From Trueperella bialowiezensis (lineage in GTDB: Bacteria; Actinomycetota; Actinomycetes; Actinomycetales; Actinomycetaceae): a stretch of 64,000 nucleotides of DNA. This document shows positions 43,451 through 52,614 of the stretch, piece by piece. Both the position numbers and the translations under genes were made by a program. The notes under the pieces are model-generated. The model did not search any database and had not been told where the DNA came from. It worked only from the letters and a program-made list of their open reading frames with translations. The DNA is taken from the NCBI RefSeq assembly GCF_900637955.1, contig NZ_LR134476.1:248001-312000 (forward strand), written 5' to 3'. Numbering within the stretch: position 1 is the stretch's first letter; the number at the start of each line of letters is the position of its first letter.

Positions 43451-43468
43451 GACGAGAAGGGTTTAAAT

Positions 43469-43900
43469 TTAGTAGTGCTTCTTTTCTGATCCGTGCGAAT
43501 CGATTTTCACGCTCTTGGGGGTCAGTAAGAAGACGTCGTCGGAAATGGTGCTAAACGTGCCCTCCAGGCCAAATGTCAGACCCAGTGCGAAGTCGACAAT
43601 CCGATTGCGCTGCGAATCCGGAGCTTTCGACAAGTTGAGCACGATCGGCAGGTTCTCGCGGTATTTACTCGCAAAAGTTTTGACCTCGTTAAAGGAGGAG
43701 ACCCATACGGTCACGATACGCGCAACCTCGGGAGCCGGGCTCACCGCTTGCAGGCTCGTCACTTCGGCGTCCTCGTAGGAATCTACGTAGTCACCTTCGT
43801 AGTCATCGAAGTCGTCGTATTCCGCGTAGCCGAGCTCGTCGTCATACACGTCCTCACTCTGCGGCGAAGCCTTTGCTGCGATCCTGTCAAAAAGTCCCAT
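43469..43900 (-). CDS. sepF: Cell division protein SepF
   Basis: 143 residues. MGLFDRIAAKA is the membrane-binding helix. An acidic Tyr/Asp linker (YAEYDDFDDYEGDYVDSYED) is followed by the SepF core (VSSFNEVKTFASKYRENLPI, then RIVDFALGLTFGLEGTFSTI). In actinobacteria without ftsA, SepF anchors FtsZ to the membrane. GAAGGGA precedes the ATG. Confidence 0.95.
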   Translation of the reverse strand: MGLFDRIAAKASPQSEDVYDDELGYAEYDDFDDYEGDYVDSYEDAEVTSLQAVSPAPEVARIVTVWVSSFNEVKTFASKYRENLPIVLNLSKAPDSQRNRIVDFALGLTFGLEGTFSTISDDVFLLTPKSVKIDSHGSEKKHY

Positions 43901-43988
43901 CTTGATCCCTTCTCGGTTTGCCTCAATCGGCTGTTTCTAAACTATTAGAGAAATGGCCACAATACGGCGATGGCGCGCGGTGTGTCGT

Positions 43989-44771
43989 CTACATCGCGAC
44001 GAAACCGATGAACCTACCTGCGCTTACGCCGTCGTGTGTTGCTCGCCTGTGCGAATAATGATTGGCGGACTCATACGTACAGATCGGGGAACGGTAGACG
44101 TTGTGCACGCCTCGTTCACGTAACTGGCGTTCCACACCGCCAGCGACGTCCACGCCTGGGGTTCCCCACGTGGTCACGACGGCGGCACCCGGCCAGCGCC
44201 CACCGATGTCCGCTGCGAGTTGCTCGCTCACTTCATAGCAGCTGCCGCAGATTGACGGCCCAAGGAAAGCCAGCACGTCATTCGTGCCGAGTACGTCGAG
44301 TGCTCGGTGGGTGATCGCGAGGTCGAAGCCAGCCCTTCCCACGTGCACTGCGGCACCTTTCGTGCCGTCGGCACGGACAAGGATGAGCGGTACGCAGTCT
44401 GCAACCATCACGGCCGCTGCCTGTCCCCTATTCACCACGATCGCATCCGCCTCGCCCACGCTCAAGTATCCCGTCTTTGCACGCGTGGCAGAGCCGAACT
44501 GGGCGACGTCATTGCCGTGGACTTGCGACATCCACGCCAGCTCCCTACCGATCTGGTCCTGGAGCGCATCTCTGTTAGCTCGGACGGCCTCCGGATCATC
44601 ACCCACATGGAAACCGAGGTTCAGCCCCGCATAATCACCAGTAGATACACCGCCGCGGCGCGACGTAAACCCAACGCGCACACCCTGCGGCATGCCGGCA
44701 ATCCGCTGGTCGACCCAGTCAATCATCCCTGTTCCCGCCTTACATGTACTCGAACTATTCCCGGGGTACAC
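43989..44771 (-). CDS. pgeF: Purine nucleoside phosphorylase/laccase-domain protein (YfiH/PgeF)
   Basis: About 260 residues. The family motifs are VHGNDV, VMVADCVPLILV with the conserved Cys, AVHVGRAGF (usually HAGWRG) with a metal His, and GPSICGSCYEV. Relatives cleave adenosine or inosine and correct peptidoglycan editing errors; here it sits between ftsZ and sepF as in other actinobacteria. GTG 44771 has AGGAAAG four bases upstream and is my choice. ATG 44726 (MIDWVDQRI) matches typical homologue starts but has a weaker ribosome site. Confidence 0.9.
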   Translation of the reverse strand: MYPGNSSSTCKAGTGMIDWVDQRIAGMPQGVRVGFTSRRGGVSTGDYAGLNLGFHVGDDPEAVRANRDALQDQIGRELAWMSQVHGNDVAQFGSATRAKTGYLSVGEADAIVVNRGQAAAVMVADCVPLILVRADGTKGAAVHVGRAGFDLAITHRALDVLGTNDVLAFLGPSICGSCYEVSEQLAADIGGRWPGAAVVTTWGTPGVDVAGGVERQLRERGVHNVYRSPICTYESANHYSHRRATHDGVSAGRFIGFVAM

Positions 44772-44872
44772 GTTGCTTTCCTAGGGCAGGCAAACCCAGC
44801 GATTTGCGTACCCCCAGAAGCTAACGCATACCCCGGGAACGAAAAAGAAGTTAGAGCCGTTCAGCGCCGCCG

Positions 44873-46099
44873 TTATTCGTCACCGAAAAGGAATGGCGGG
44901 ATATCGAGATCAGGCCGGCGCCTCGTCTCTTCCTCGATCTTCGGTACTTCGAGCGGCTGTTCAGACTGACCGCCCGTGACAGTGGGCCGGTGGACCTGCT
45001 CAACCGGAGTGTCCTGGTGCTGCACATGACCGGGCGTGCGCGGTTCTTCGCCAGCCGGCTGCGCAGCATCCCCGGATGCAGGCTCAGACTGCGCGGGCGT
45101 ACGCTCAGCCGGAGGAACCAGCCTGTCTTGGCTGGTGTCATCAGCCGTGTAGTCCTTCGACTCGTCAAAACCAGCAGCGATCACGGTCACGCGCACCTCA
45201 TCGCCAAGCGATTCGTCGATAATGACGCCGTGGATGATGTTGGCGTTCGGATCCACAGCTTCCTTGACGAGCTGCGAGGCTTCGGCGTACTCGGTGATCT
45301 TGATATCGGTGGAGGCGGTAAACGCGAGAAGTACGCCGAGCGCGCCGTCGATCCGAGCTTCGAGTAGCGGGGAGGAAATCGCGTTCTCCGTAGCACGCAG
45401 CGTGCGGTCTGGACCGGTGGCGTATCCGATGCCCATGATCGCAGTGCCGGCGTCCTTCATGATCGTCCGCACGTCGGCAAAATCCACGTTCACTTCGCCC
45501 GGCATCGTGATCAGGTCAGAAATACCCTTCACACCGTTGTGCAAAACTTCATCAGCAAGACGGTACGCTTCAATGATCGTCAGGGCTTCTTCCGTGACGT
45601 CAAGCAGACGATCGTTCGGGATCACGATGAGCGCATCAACGGCCTCACGCAACGCAGCAATACCTTCGTTCGCGTTACGATTGCGCTGCAGGCCTTCGAA
45701 AGAAAATGGCCGAGTGACGACGCCGATCGTGAGCGCACCGAGCTGGCGGGCAGCATTCGCGATCACGGGAGCCGCGCCCGTGCCGGTGCCGCCGCCTTCG
45801 CCGGCGGTCACGAACACCATGTCTGCGCCCTCGAGGGTTGATTCGACGACGTCGATGTTTTCCTCTGCGGCGCGCCGCCCCACGGCGGGGTCAGCTCCAG
45901 CACCTAGGCCATTTGAGACGTCCCGGCCGATATCGATCTTCGTTTCGGCCTCGGACTTTGCCAGCGACTGGCTATCGGTGTTCACCGCAATAAATTCAAC
46001 CCCGGCGAGCCCATCTTGGATCATGCGATCGACGGCGTTGACACCGCCCCCGCCGACCCCGACGACCTTAATGGTCGCTGAGTTATTCAAAGCGTACAT
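44873..46099 (-). CDS. ftsZ: Cell division protein FtsZ
   Basis: 408 residues. The tubulin-like GTPase has [14 protein letters not shown] at the N-terminus and [15 protein letters not shown], the tubulin signature, near residue 105. The T7 loop is [12 protein letters not shown]. An 80-residue Pro/Glu/Gln linker leads to the C-terminal peptide [12 protein letters not shown], which binds SepF and FtsW-type partners. The ATG at 46099 has AAGGA eight bases upstream. It has its own promoter behind ftsQ. Confidence 0.98.
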   Translation of the reverse strand: MYALNNSATIKVVGVGGGGVNAVDRMIQDGLAGVEFIAVNTDSQSLAKSEAETKIDIGRDVSNGLGAGADPAVGRRAAEENIDVVESTLEGADMVFVTAGEGGGTGTGAAPVIANAARQLGALTIGVVTRPFSFEGLQRNRNANEGIAALREAVDALIVIPNDRLLDVTEEALTIIEAYRLADEVLHNGVKGISDLITMPGEVNVDFADVRTIMKDAGTAIMGIGYATGPDRTLRATENAISSPLLEARIDGALGVLLAFTASTDIKITEYAEASQLVKEAVDPNANIIHGVIIDESLGDEVRVTVIAAGFDESKDYTADDTSQDRLVPPAERTPAQSEPASGDAAQPAGEEPRTPGHVQHQDTPVEQVHRPTVTGGQSEQPLEVPKIEEETRRRPDLDIPPFLFGDE

Positions 46100-46116
46100 A
46101 AAGTTATTCCTTCCGG

Positions 46117-46137
46117 ACTTCAAGTTGTACTTGAAGT
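46117..46137. promoter_or_regulatory. Perfect palindrome in the ftsZ leader
   Basis: ACTTCAAGT-TGT-ACTTGAAGT is a 9-bp inverted repeat with a 3-base centre, ending a few bases upstream of the ftsZ ribosome site. It has no following T-run. It could be an operator or an mRNA hairpin that controls ftsZ translation. Confidence 0.5.
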
Positions 46138-46160
46138 TTTTCGACTCCAACCTCGCGCAA

Positions 46161-46189
46161 AAGGTACGGTTGGACCGCCTTAATTTCAA
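46161..46189 (-). promoter_or_regulatory. Probable ftsZ promoter
   Basis: On the minus strand TTGAAA (46184-46189), a 17-base spacer and TACCTT (46161-46166) form a good sigma-A promoter. The start of transcription would fall near 46154, giving a leader of about 55 bases that contains the palindrome. Confidence 0.55.
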
Positions 46190-46225
46190 CGACCGCGCCG
46201 GTGTGTTGCGAAAATACTTTGAGAT

Positions 46226-47410
46226 TTACCGAGAGACGGGTGCTTCAGGTACGGACACGTCGTAGTGGGACGCTGGCTGGGAGATGATGGCGTTCAACAC
46301 CTGTGCTTTAAACGCGTTGCGTTCGAATCCACCCCAAAATACTGTGCGTCCATCGGTCAGCGTGAGCGTGGCCAGATCACCGTTAGCCACCGAGATGTCA
46401 GCGATGAGCCCGCGAGTTTCGGGAGTCAGAGCGCCCAACACCTCAACCGCATGTGATACGGCCGACGCCCGATTGATCTGGTCACCAATACTTCCTATTC
46501 GCGGCAGTGCCCCGGCGATCTCTTGCGGAATGTCGAGTTCCGTGCCGTCGGCAGTCACTGCCGTGCAGGTATCAGCGGCTGCCAGGCATGCTACGGGCGT
46601 AGCTTCGGTGATCGATATCGACAGGCTGCGCGGGAAATCGCGTGTTACTGATACTGCCGCGACTTCTGCAATCTGCGAGGTGATGTCTTCTTCCATTGCC
46701 CGTTCGTTGAGCAGTAGTAAAGGTTTGCCGTCATAGGTGGCAACTAGCTGTTCGAGCTCACCCCGGTTAACAATCGACGGTTCACCGTAACCGGTGATCT
46801 GTTCTGGGCTGTACTTGTAACGCAACACGGGCGAGCCCAACAGCGCCCAGGCCGCGATTGCACACACGATGATGACAGCCGCGATCTTTACCAGCCGTTT
46901 GACAGTCACGAGTTGGTTTTCCCGACGTCGTTCTTCGCGCCGCGCGTCAAGGCTTACCGAGCTGCCCGCGTGCTGATCGTGCTGTTTATCTGACGTGTTT
47001 CTGGCGGAAACCGCAGACGTGAGGCCGGTGAAAGTACTGCCCAAACGGCCAGGAAGTGCGCGTAGTTGGTCGGGTGTCAACCATGCGGGTAGCTCGCGCC
47101 GGATCAAAGAGGTCGACGGCTCACTATCTTCGGCAATATCGCTTTCTGAGCTATCGTGCTCACCACCACCGGCGTCATCCTCGGCGTTCGACATAGCCGA
47201 CGACGCCGACCACCCGGCCTGGGTGTACGTATCTTCCGCATCCGTCCATTCAGCGTCAACCGCATCAGCAGGTGGAGGCATGGGCGCCGTGGGCACATGA
47301 TCATCGATGGTGGGGCGATTGGCCACCGGTAGCTCTCCCCCGCCTTGCCGTTCAGACACGTGGGGAGTTGAGATCTGGCGGGGTTTTCGCGGCTGGCGCG
47401 GCGCCCTCAT
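46226..47410 (-). CDS. ftsQ: Cell division protein FtsQ/DivIB
   Basis: 394 residues. A long hydrophilic, acidic cytoplasmic part of about 170 residues precedes a single membrane helix (VKIAAVIIVCAIAAWALLG, about 173-192). Then comes the POTRA domain (YSPEQITGYGEPSIVNRGEL, AEVAAVSVTRDFPRSLSISI) and the FtsQ beta domain. It links the division proteins FtsL and FtsB outside the membrane. The cytoplasmic part is several times longer than in E. coli. It overlaps murC by four bases. Confidence 0.92.
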   Translation of the reverse strand: MRAPRQPRKPRQISTPHVSERQGGGELPVANRPTIDDHVPTAPMPPPADAVDAEWTDAEDTYTQAGWSASSAMSNAEDDAGGGEHDSSESDIAEDSEPSTSLIRRELPAWLTPDQLRALPGRLGSTFTGLTSAVSARNTSDKQHDQHAGSSVSLDARREERRRENQLVTVKRLVKIAAVIIVCAIAAWALLGSPVLRYKYSPEQITGYGEPSIVNRGELEQLVATYDGKPLLLLNERAMEEDITSQIAEVAAVSVTRDFPRSLSISITEATPVACLAAADTCTAVTADGTELDIPQEIAGALPRIGSIGDQINRASAVSHAVEVLGALTPETRGLIADISVANGDLATLTLTDGRTVFWGGFERNAFKAQVLNAIISQPASHYDVSVPEAPVSR

Positions 47411-48738
47411 AGCTGCTCCAACACGACGTCGGCCATCTCGGTCACGTCCCCTGCGCCCATCGTCAACACGATATCGCCAGGTTCAGACAGTTGCGCGATC
47501 CGGTGAGCCGCAGCGACCTTGTCGGCAACCAGTTCGGCACCGGGCAGCAGTTCTGTGATCGCATCGGATTCCCGCCCATCAGCGGGTACTTCACGAGCCG
47601 GATACACGTTAGTCACGACCACGGAATCCGCCAAAGCTAGAGCATCAGCAAACTCTTGGGCAAACATTTCAGTACGAGAATACAGGTGCGGCTGGAACAG
47701 CACGCGCACTGCCCGTTCAGTTTCAGCGCGCGCCGTCTGTAGCGTCGCACGCACTTCGGTGGGGTGGTGTGCGTAATCGTCAATGACGCGCCGCCCCGCC
47801 TTTTCGCCGCGTTGCTCAAAACGCCGCCCAGTACCTCGGAATGCGCGTAGTGCCTGAGCCATGTCGTGGGCGTCCTCACCCAGTTCGATGCCGCCCAGGA
47901 GCGCGCCGGTGGCATTAAGAAGATTATGCTCACCGGGTACTGACAGCCGAAGTTCGATTGGTTTGCCCCGGAAAGTAATGTTCGGTCCGTCTTCCTGATC
48001 GGTGATCTTCGCGTGGTATTCCAAGCCGTCACCGCGCCCGTATGTCCAGGTACGAATACCAGCTGCCCGCGATCGCTTGGCAAGCTCGAGTGCACCGGGA
48101 CTATCAGCGCAGCAAATCAGCAGACCACCAAATTCGATACGGCGAGCAAATTCAGTAAACGCATCGTGGAAGGCCTCTTCGGATCCGTAGTGGTCGAGGT
48201 GATCGGGCTCCACATTCGTCACGATCGCCACTCGCGGCGTGTAGTTCAAAAACGAGCCATCAGATTCATCTGCTTCCGCGACAAAAATGGATCCTGTACC
48301 CAAATGAGCACCGGATGCCCCACCTGCAAGGTTACCGCCGATAGCACGGGAAGGATCGCGGCCGAGTTCGCCGAAAGCGACGGCGAGCATCCCCGACGTC
48401 GTCGTTTTCCCGTGCGCCCCGGCAACCGCCACAAAATCCTTGTCTTGCGCGGCTATAGCAAGTGCCTGCGAGCGGTGAATAATCTCCTGCCCACGCTCGC
48501 GGGCAACCACCAGCTCTGGATTATCGGGGTTGATCGCGGTGGATACGACGACGATCGCATCGGCCGGTACCTGCTTGGCGTCATGCCCGACGAAAACGTC
48601 CGCACCAGATTCTTTGAGCCGCTGCAAGTTCGCTGAATCGCTGCGGTCGGAGCCGCTCACGCGATGCCCTGCCTGGACCAAGAGTTGGCCAACCACGCTC
48701 ATTCCAGCGCCACCGGCGCCAATCAGATGGTAGGTCAT
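47407..48738 (-). CDS. murC: UDP-N-acetylmuramate--L-alanine ligase
   Basis: 443 residues. It adds the first amino acid to UDP-MurNAc. LIGAGGAGMSVVGQLLVQAG starts the UDP-binding domain, VAGAHGKTTTSGMLAVAF is the ATP loop near 110, EADESDGSFL holds the metal and substrate acids, and TNVEPDHLDHYGS is the Mur ligase His motif. It overlaps murG and ftsQ by four bases each (ATGA). Confidence 0.97.
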   Translation of the reverse strand: MTYHLIGAGGAGMSVVGQLLVQAGHRVSGSDRSDSANLQRLKESGADVFVGHDAKQVPADAIVVVSTAINPDNPELVVARERGQEIIHRSQALAIAAQDKDFVAVAGAHGKTTTSGMLAVAFGELGRDPSRAIGGNLAGGASGAHLGTGSIFVAEADESDGSFLNYTPRVAIVTNVEPDHLDHYGSEEAFHDAFTEFARRIEFGGLLICCADSPGALELAKRSRAAGIRTWTYGRGDGLEYHAKITDQEDGPNITFRGKPIELRLSVPGEHNLLNATGALLGGIELGEDAHDMAQALRAFRGTGRRFEQRGEKAGRRVIDDYAHHPTEVRATLQTARAETERAVRVLFQPHLYSRTEMFAQEFADALALADSVVVTNVYPAREVPADGRESDAITELLPGAELVADKVAAAHRIAQLSEPGDIVLTMGAGDVTEMADVVLEQL

Positions 48739-49847
48739 CGCACGGCCTCGGCAAGGTGGAGTGCAATCCCGGCCAGTCGGCTAGCGGCATTCAGCGGAGA
48801 TACTCCGGTCGAGCGGGCCGACATGACCTCCAACGTGTCGCCCTCAAACAGAGGGATAATGCGGTCTCGTACGGCATCCGGCGTGAGCTTCTTGTTGTCA
48901 ATCATGATCCCACCGCCGGCATTGACGACGTCGCGTGCGTTTAACGCCTGCTCGCCGTTACCGATCGGGAGCGGCACGAACACGGCGGGAATACCTAGCG
49001 CGGACAGCTCGGCAACCATACCCGCACCGGCACGCGAAACTGCGAGATCAGCTGCCGAATAGGCTGTCTCCATGTCGTCGACGTAGTCAACGATCGCATA
49101 CCTGGGATCCGATACACGCTCGCGCACCGGCCCATCCTTGTCCCTACCGGTGACGTGAATGACCTGGATGCCCGCGTCGAGAATATCCGTGGCAGACTGG
49201 GCGAACACCTCGTTGAGGTGCTGTGCGCCCGATGACCCTCCCGTCACAAGCATGATGGGCTTATCCGGGTCAAGGCCATAGCGAGCTGCAGCTTCAACCC
49301 GCCGCGCCGAACGCCCACCGGGGTGCCCTGCGAGCCGTTCAATCTCTCGCTTGAGAGGAAGCCCAACGCACACGGTGATCCCTTTCTTCGCACGTAACGG
49401 CGTGGAAGGGAAAGTGAGCGCTACGGTGGCAGCAAACCGCGCACCAACTTTGTTGGCAAGCCCCGGCCGAGCATTGCCCTCATGCACGACGACGGGAATC
49501 CGGCTCTTTTTCGCCGCAAGGTAGACCGGAGTCGACACGTATCCGCCAAACCCGATGACGACGTCGGCTTTGTGCCGATCTAAAATCGACATAGCCGCGG
49601 CGGTCGCCTGCCGCATACGGAAAGGAAGCCGCGCAATGTCAAGAGAAATGGAGCGCGGTAGTGGAACTCGTTCGATCGTTTCCAATGCGACGCCCGCTTG
49701 CGGAACCAGGGTGGTCTCGAGCCCGTCGTCGGTTCCCACAGCAACCACGTGGCAACCAGCGTGCTCTTCTTTAATGGCGTTTGCGGTTGCCAATAGCGGA
49801 TTAACATGACCGGCTGTTCCACCGCCGGCGAGAACTATGTTCGCCAT
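48735..49847 (-). CDS. murG: UDP-GlcNAc:lipid I N-acetylglucosaminyltransferase
   Basis: 370 residues. It converts lipid I into lipid II at the inner membrane face. VLAGGGTAGHVNPLLATANA is the N-terminal Gly loop, GFGGYVSTPVYLAAK and HEGNARPGLANKVGARFA follow, GGSSGAQHLNEV begins the C-terminal nucleotide domain and SRAGAGMVAELSALGIPAVF closes the UDP-GlcNAc site. It is joined to ftsW by TAATG and to murC by ATGA. Confidence 0.97.
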   Translation of the reverse strand: MANIVLAGGGTAGHVNPLLATANAIKEEHAGCHVVAVGTDDGLETTLVPQAGVALETIERVPLPRSISLDIARLPFRMRQATAAAMSILDRHKADVVIGFGGYVSTPVYLAAKKSRIPVVVHEGNARPGLANKVGARFAATVALTFPSTPLRAKKGITVCVGLPLKREIERLAGHPGGRSARRVEAAARYGLDPDKPIMLVTGGSSGAQHLNEVFAQSATDILDAGIQVIHVTGRDKDGPVRERVSDPRYAIVDYVDDMETAYSAADLAVSRAGAGMVAELSALGIPAVFVPLPIGNGEQALNARDVVNAGGGIMIDNKKLTPDAVRDRIIPLFEGDTLEVMSARSTGVSPLNAASRLAGIALHLAEAVR

Positions 49848-51076
49848 TATTCGGGTCTCCTGACAAGTGAGCTTATCTTGTGGGCAAGCCTACCGCGAAC
49901 ACGTTCGTTCGCGCGCACCCCGGGCACGCCCCGGGCGCAGCCGATGACTATTCCCACCATGGCCAGTGTGGCCAACATCGAGCTTCCACCATAGGAAATG
50001 AACGGTAACGGAACACCAAACACGGGAAGTAAGCCGGTGACGACGAGCATGTTGGCAAACGCCTGCCCGCACAGCCATAGCCCGGCCCCGCTGACGAGCA
50101 GCTGGCCGTAGCGCTCCGGATGGTGAACAGCGATCGTGTACAAGCCCCATCCGAGTGCAAGGAACAGGATGATAACGATCAGCGCTCCGAACAGTCCCAG
50201 TTCTTCGCCGATCACTGCGAAAATATAATCCGTATGTGGCTCGGGCAGATCCTGCCACTTTTCTTTGCCCGCCCCGATTCCGGCACCAAACAAACCCCCT
50301 GTGCCGAATGCGAATTGTGCGAACTCGGCTTGGGTTGGTGCATGAGTATCCGGCAATGTGAACAGGTTCGGGATGAAACTAAGAATACGTTGTCGGTGGT
50401 TGGCACTCACCGCGATAAATAAGGCGGCAGCGATGACACCACATACCAGGAAGCCGCTTAAAATTTTCCGATTTATTCCGGCGATCCAGAACATGCCAGC
50501 CACGATGAGTACGAAGATAAGAGCGGTACCCATGTCTCTACTAATGACGACGATTCCGCCTAAGGCCACAATCGCCCCCGCCGCAGGCCAGCGGAATTGC
50601 CGCCAATCTCGCATCTGGTCGAGTGTCAATGAACTCAACATGTAGGCGAGCCAGACCACCGTTGCCAGTTTGAGGAATTCTGATGGCTGGATACTAAACG
50701 GCCCGATTCCGATCCAGTTCTTGTTTCCGCCGACTTCTTTACCAATGGCCAAGAGGAGGAATTGCAGCAATAGGGCCGCGATAAAGGCGGCGTGAGCAGG
50801 CCATCCCTTGAGATACGTGTATGGAATACGGCTCAGCACGAAGCAGACAATTGCGCCAATAATGGCGAAAATGACCTGCGAAGCAGCGTTTGAAAGCAGA
50901 GGAGCACTCTCCTGACTGTTATTCGCTGCTCCCACCGTTGAGGGCGCAGTCGCAGACGAGACCATCATGATCCCAAACGCGACGAGGAGCACCGTGCTCA
51001 CGATCACGACGATAAGGCCGGTGCGGATGGCGTCGCGCTGTTCGCGCTGCTCATTGACGATGACATCCTCACTCAT
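49847..51076 (-). CDS. ftsW: Peptidoglycan polymerase FtsW (SEDS family)
   Basis: 409 residues with ten membrane helices. It polymerises lipid II at the septum together with FtsI. ASQVIFAIIGAIVCFVLSRI, NWIGIGPFSIQPSEFLKLAT, LPEPHTDYIFAVIGEELGLF (with the catalytic Asp region) and GVPLPFISYGGSS are SEDS hallmarks. A Ser/Ala/Asn insertion follows helix 1. The start overlaps the murD stop by four bases. Confidence 0.95.
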   Translation of the reverse strand: MSEDVIVNEQREQRDAIRTGLIVVIVSTVLLVAFGIMMVSSATAPSTVGAANNSQESAPLLSNAASQVIFAIIGAIVCFVLSRIPYTYLKGWPAHAAFIAALLLQFLLLAIGKEVGGNKNWIGIGPFSIQPSEFLKLATVVWLAYMLSSLTLDQMRDWRQFRWPAAGAIVALGGIVVISRDMGTALIFVLIVAGMFWIAGINRKILSGFLVCGVIAAALFIAVSANHRQRILSFIPNLFTLPDTHAPTQAEFAQFAFGTGGLFGAGIGAGKEKWQDLPEPHTDYIFAVIGEELGLFGALIVIILFLALGWGLYTIAVHHPERYGQLLVSGAGLWLCGQAFANMLVVTGLLPVFGVPLPFISYGGSSMLATLAMVGIVIGCARGVPGVRANERVRGRLAHKISSLVRRPE

Positions 51077-52614
51077 CGATCGTCACCGCCCTCAGCTTCT
51101 CCCCCTGCATGGCTACCGCGCGACGAGCTGAGCGCGCCGACTGCCGCAGCAAACTTCTCACCTCGGTCGCCATAAGAAACGAACTGGTCCATCGACGCGC
51201 ACGCCGGCGCCAAAATAACCGTGTCTCCCGGTTTGGCCCATTGGCTGGCCTGTGCCACGGCTTGTTCCATGGGATCGGACGCTTCCGGATCCACGTAATG
51301 GACCGGACCAGCAAATTCGGCAAGAGCGGCTTTCCACGGTTCTTGATCCGTGCCGATGACGACGACGGCGTGCACGTTCGGCGTCACCTTCGCCACCAGC
51401 TCGTGGAACTCGGCGCCCTTCGCAAGCCCGCCTACAATCCAGACGGCACGTTCCAATGCGCGTACAGATGCTTCGGCGGCGTGCGCGTTTGTTGCCTTCG
51501 AATCGTCAATGTAGTGAACGCCGTCGATGGTCGCCACGTGCTCGATTCTGTGCTTTCCGGCAGTGAACGAGCGCAGGCCGGCGGCTATGTGTTCCGGTGC
51601 GACGTCTATCGCGCGAGCCAGGGCTGCCGCTGCCAACGCATCACGCAGAATATGCACTGGTAGTTGGCCAGCCGGGCCAAGGTGCATGATGTCGGACAGC
51701 TCAAAAAGCTGGAGTGCCTGCGCGGGATTATCGACGAATGCACGGTCGACGATCAAATCTTCGACGAGCCCGATCTGGCCAGGGCCGGGCACGTCAAGCA
51801 CAAGCCCCACATTGCGCGGCGCGGCGGCGCTGTCAGCCCCGGCTTGGGCCGCATCCGTTTTGGGCCGGCGAGTGGTTGTATCAAGCACCATGCCCTCGAC
51901 CACCGTGTCACCTGCCGGGTAGACGCGAGCCGCCGTGACGCCGTCGTAAATCCGCCCTTTGGCTGCGCGGTAAGACTCGCGCCCGTCATGCCATTCGAGG
52001 TGATCGTCGGAGAGATTTAGGCAGATCGCGCCAGCCGGGCGCATCGAATACGTGGCGTACAGCTGGAAAGATGACAGTTCAAGGGCGAAGGCTCCCGGAG
52101 CGTTCGGGCCGGTGTCGGACACGGCGCTCACCGCAGGATTCCCGACGTTCCCCACCGGTGCTCCCCCGAGCCCCGCCTGCGCCAGGATCGAAGCGAGCAT
52201 GGACACGGTGGTCGTCTTGCCATTCGTGCCCGTCACACACAGCCACGGGGCGTAACGGCCGTCCTCGCCCTGGGCGCGTAGCTGCCAAGCCAGCTCGATT
52301 TCTGACCACACGGGTATGCCCGCTTCCCGCAGCCTCGTCCATTCCACGCCAACTTCAGCGAACGCGGGTGCGATCACCACGATGTCAGGCTGCCAGGCTA
52401 GCAGCTCATCCATGAGTGCAGGGGGTTGGAGTCCGAAGCCTCCGGGCAGCTCCGGATAGAGCTCACGTTTGCCGGCATCGCCGTCCCACACGCTCACAAT
52501 CGCCTGTGTTTTACCACGAAGCACATCAACAGCCGCCCGGCCGGAAATACCCAGCCCTAACACGGCGACGCGCCGCCCGGCTAATCCAGCGGCGCCCGGG
52601 ATTGTGCGTGTCAT
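51073..52614 (-). CDS. murD: UDP-MurNAc-L-alanine--D-glutamate ligase
   Basis: 513 residues, about 60 longer than usual. VAVLGLGISGRAAVDVLRGK begins the UDP domain, VTGTNGKTTTVSMLASIL is the ATP loop, and LNLSDDHLEWHDG and IDDSKATNAHAAEASVRAL are the other Mur ligase motifs. The extra length lies in a Thr/Ala/Asp-rich insertion around residues 235-275 and in a Ser/Gly-rich C-terminal tail. I start at ATG 52614, which overlaps mraY by four bases as do most neighbours; ATG 52629 is the alternative. Confidence 0.95.
   Translation of the reverse strand: MTRTIPGAAGLAGRRVAVLGLGISGRAAVDVLRGKTQAIVSVWDGDAGKRELYPELPGGFGLQPPALMDELLAWQPDIVVIAPAFAEVGVEWTRLREAGIPVWSEIELAWQLRAQGEDGRYAPWLCVTGTNGKTTTVSMLASILAQAGLGGAPVGNVGNPAVSAVSDTGPNAPGAFALELSSFQLYATYSMRPAGAICLNLSDDHLEWHDGRESYRAAKGRIYDGVTAARVYPAGDTVVEGMVLDTTTRRPKTDAAQAGADSAAAPRNVGLVLDVPGPGQIGLVEDLIVDRAFVDNPAQALQLFELSDIMHLGPAGQLPVHILRDALAAAALARAIDVAPEHIAAGLRSFTAGKHRIEHVATIDGVHYIDDSKATNAHAAEASVRALERAVWIVGGLAKGAEFHELVAKVTPNVHAVVVIGTDQEPWKAALAEFAGPVHYVDPEASDPMEQAVAQASQWAKPGDTVILAPACASMDQFVSYGDRGEKFAAAVGALSSSRGSHAGGEAEGGDDR

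Noticed and set aside
45222-46265. 347-codon open frame opposite ftsZ
   Set aside because: Composition of a shadow frame; ftsZ is unmistakable on the minus strand.
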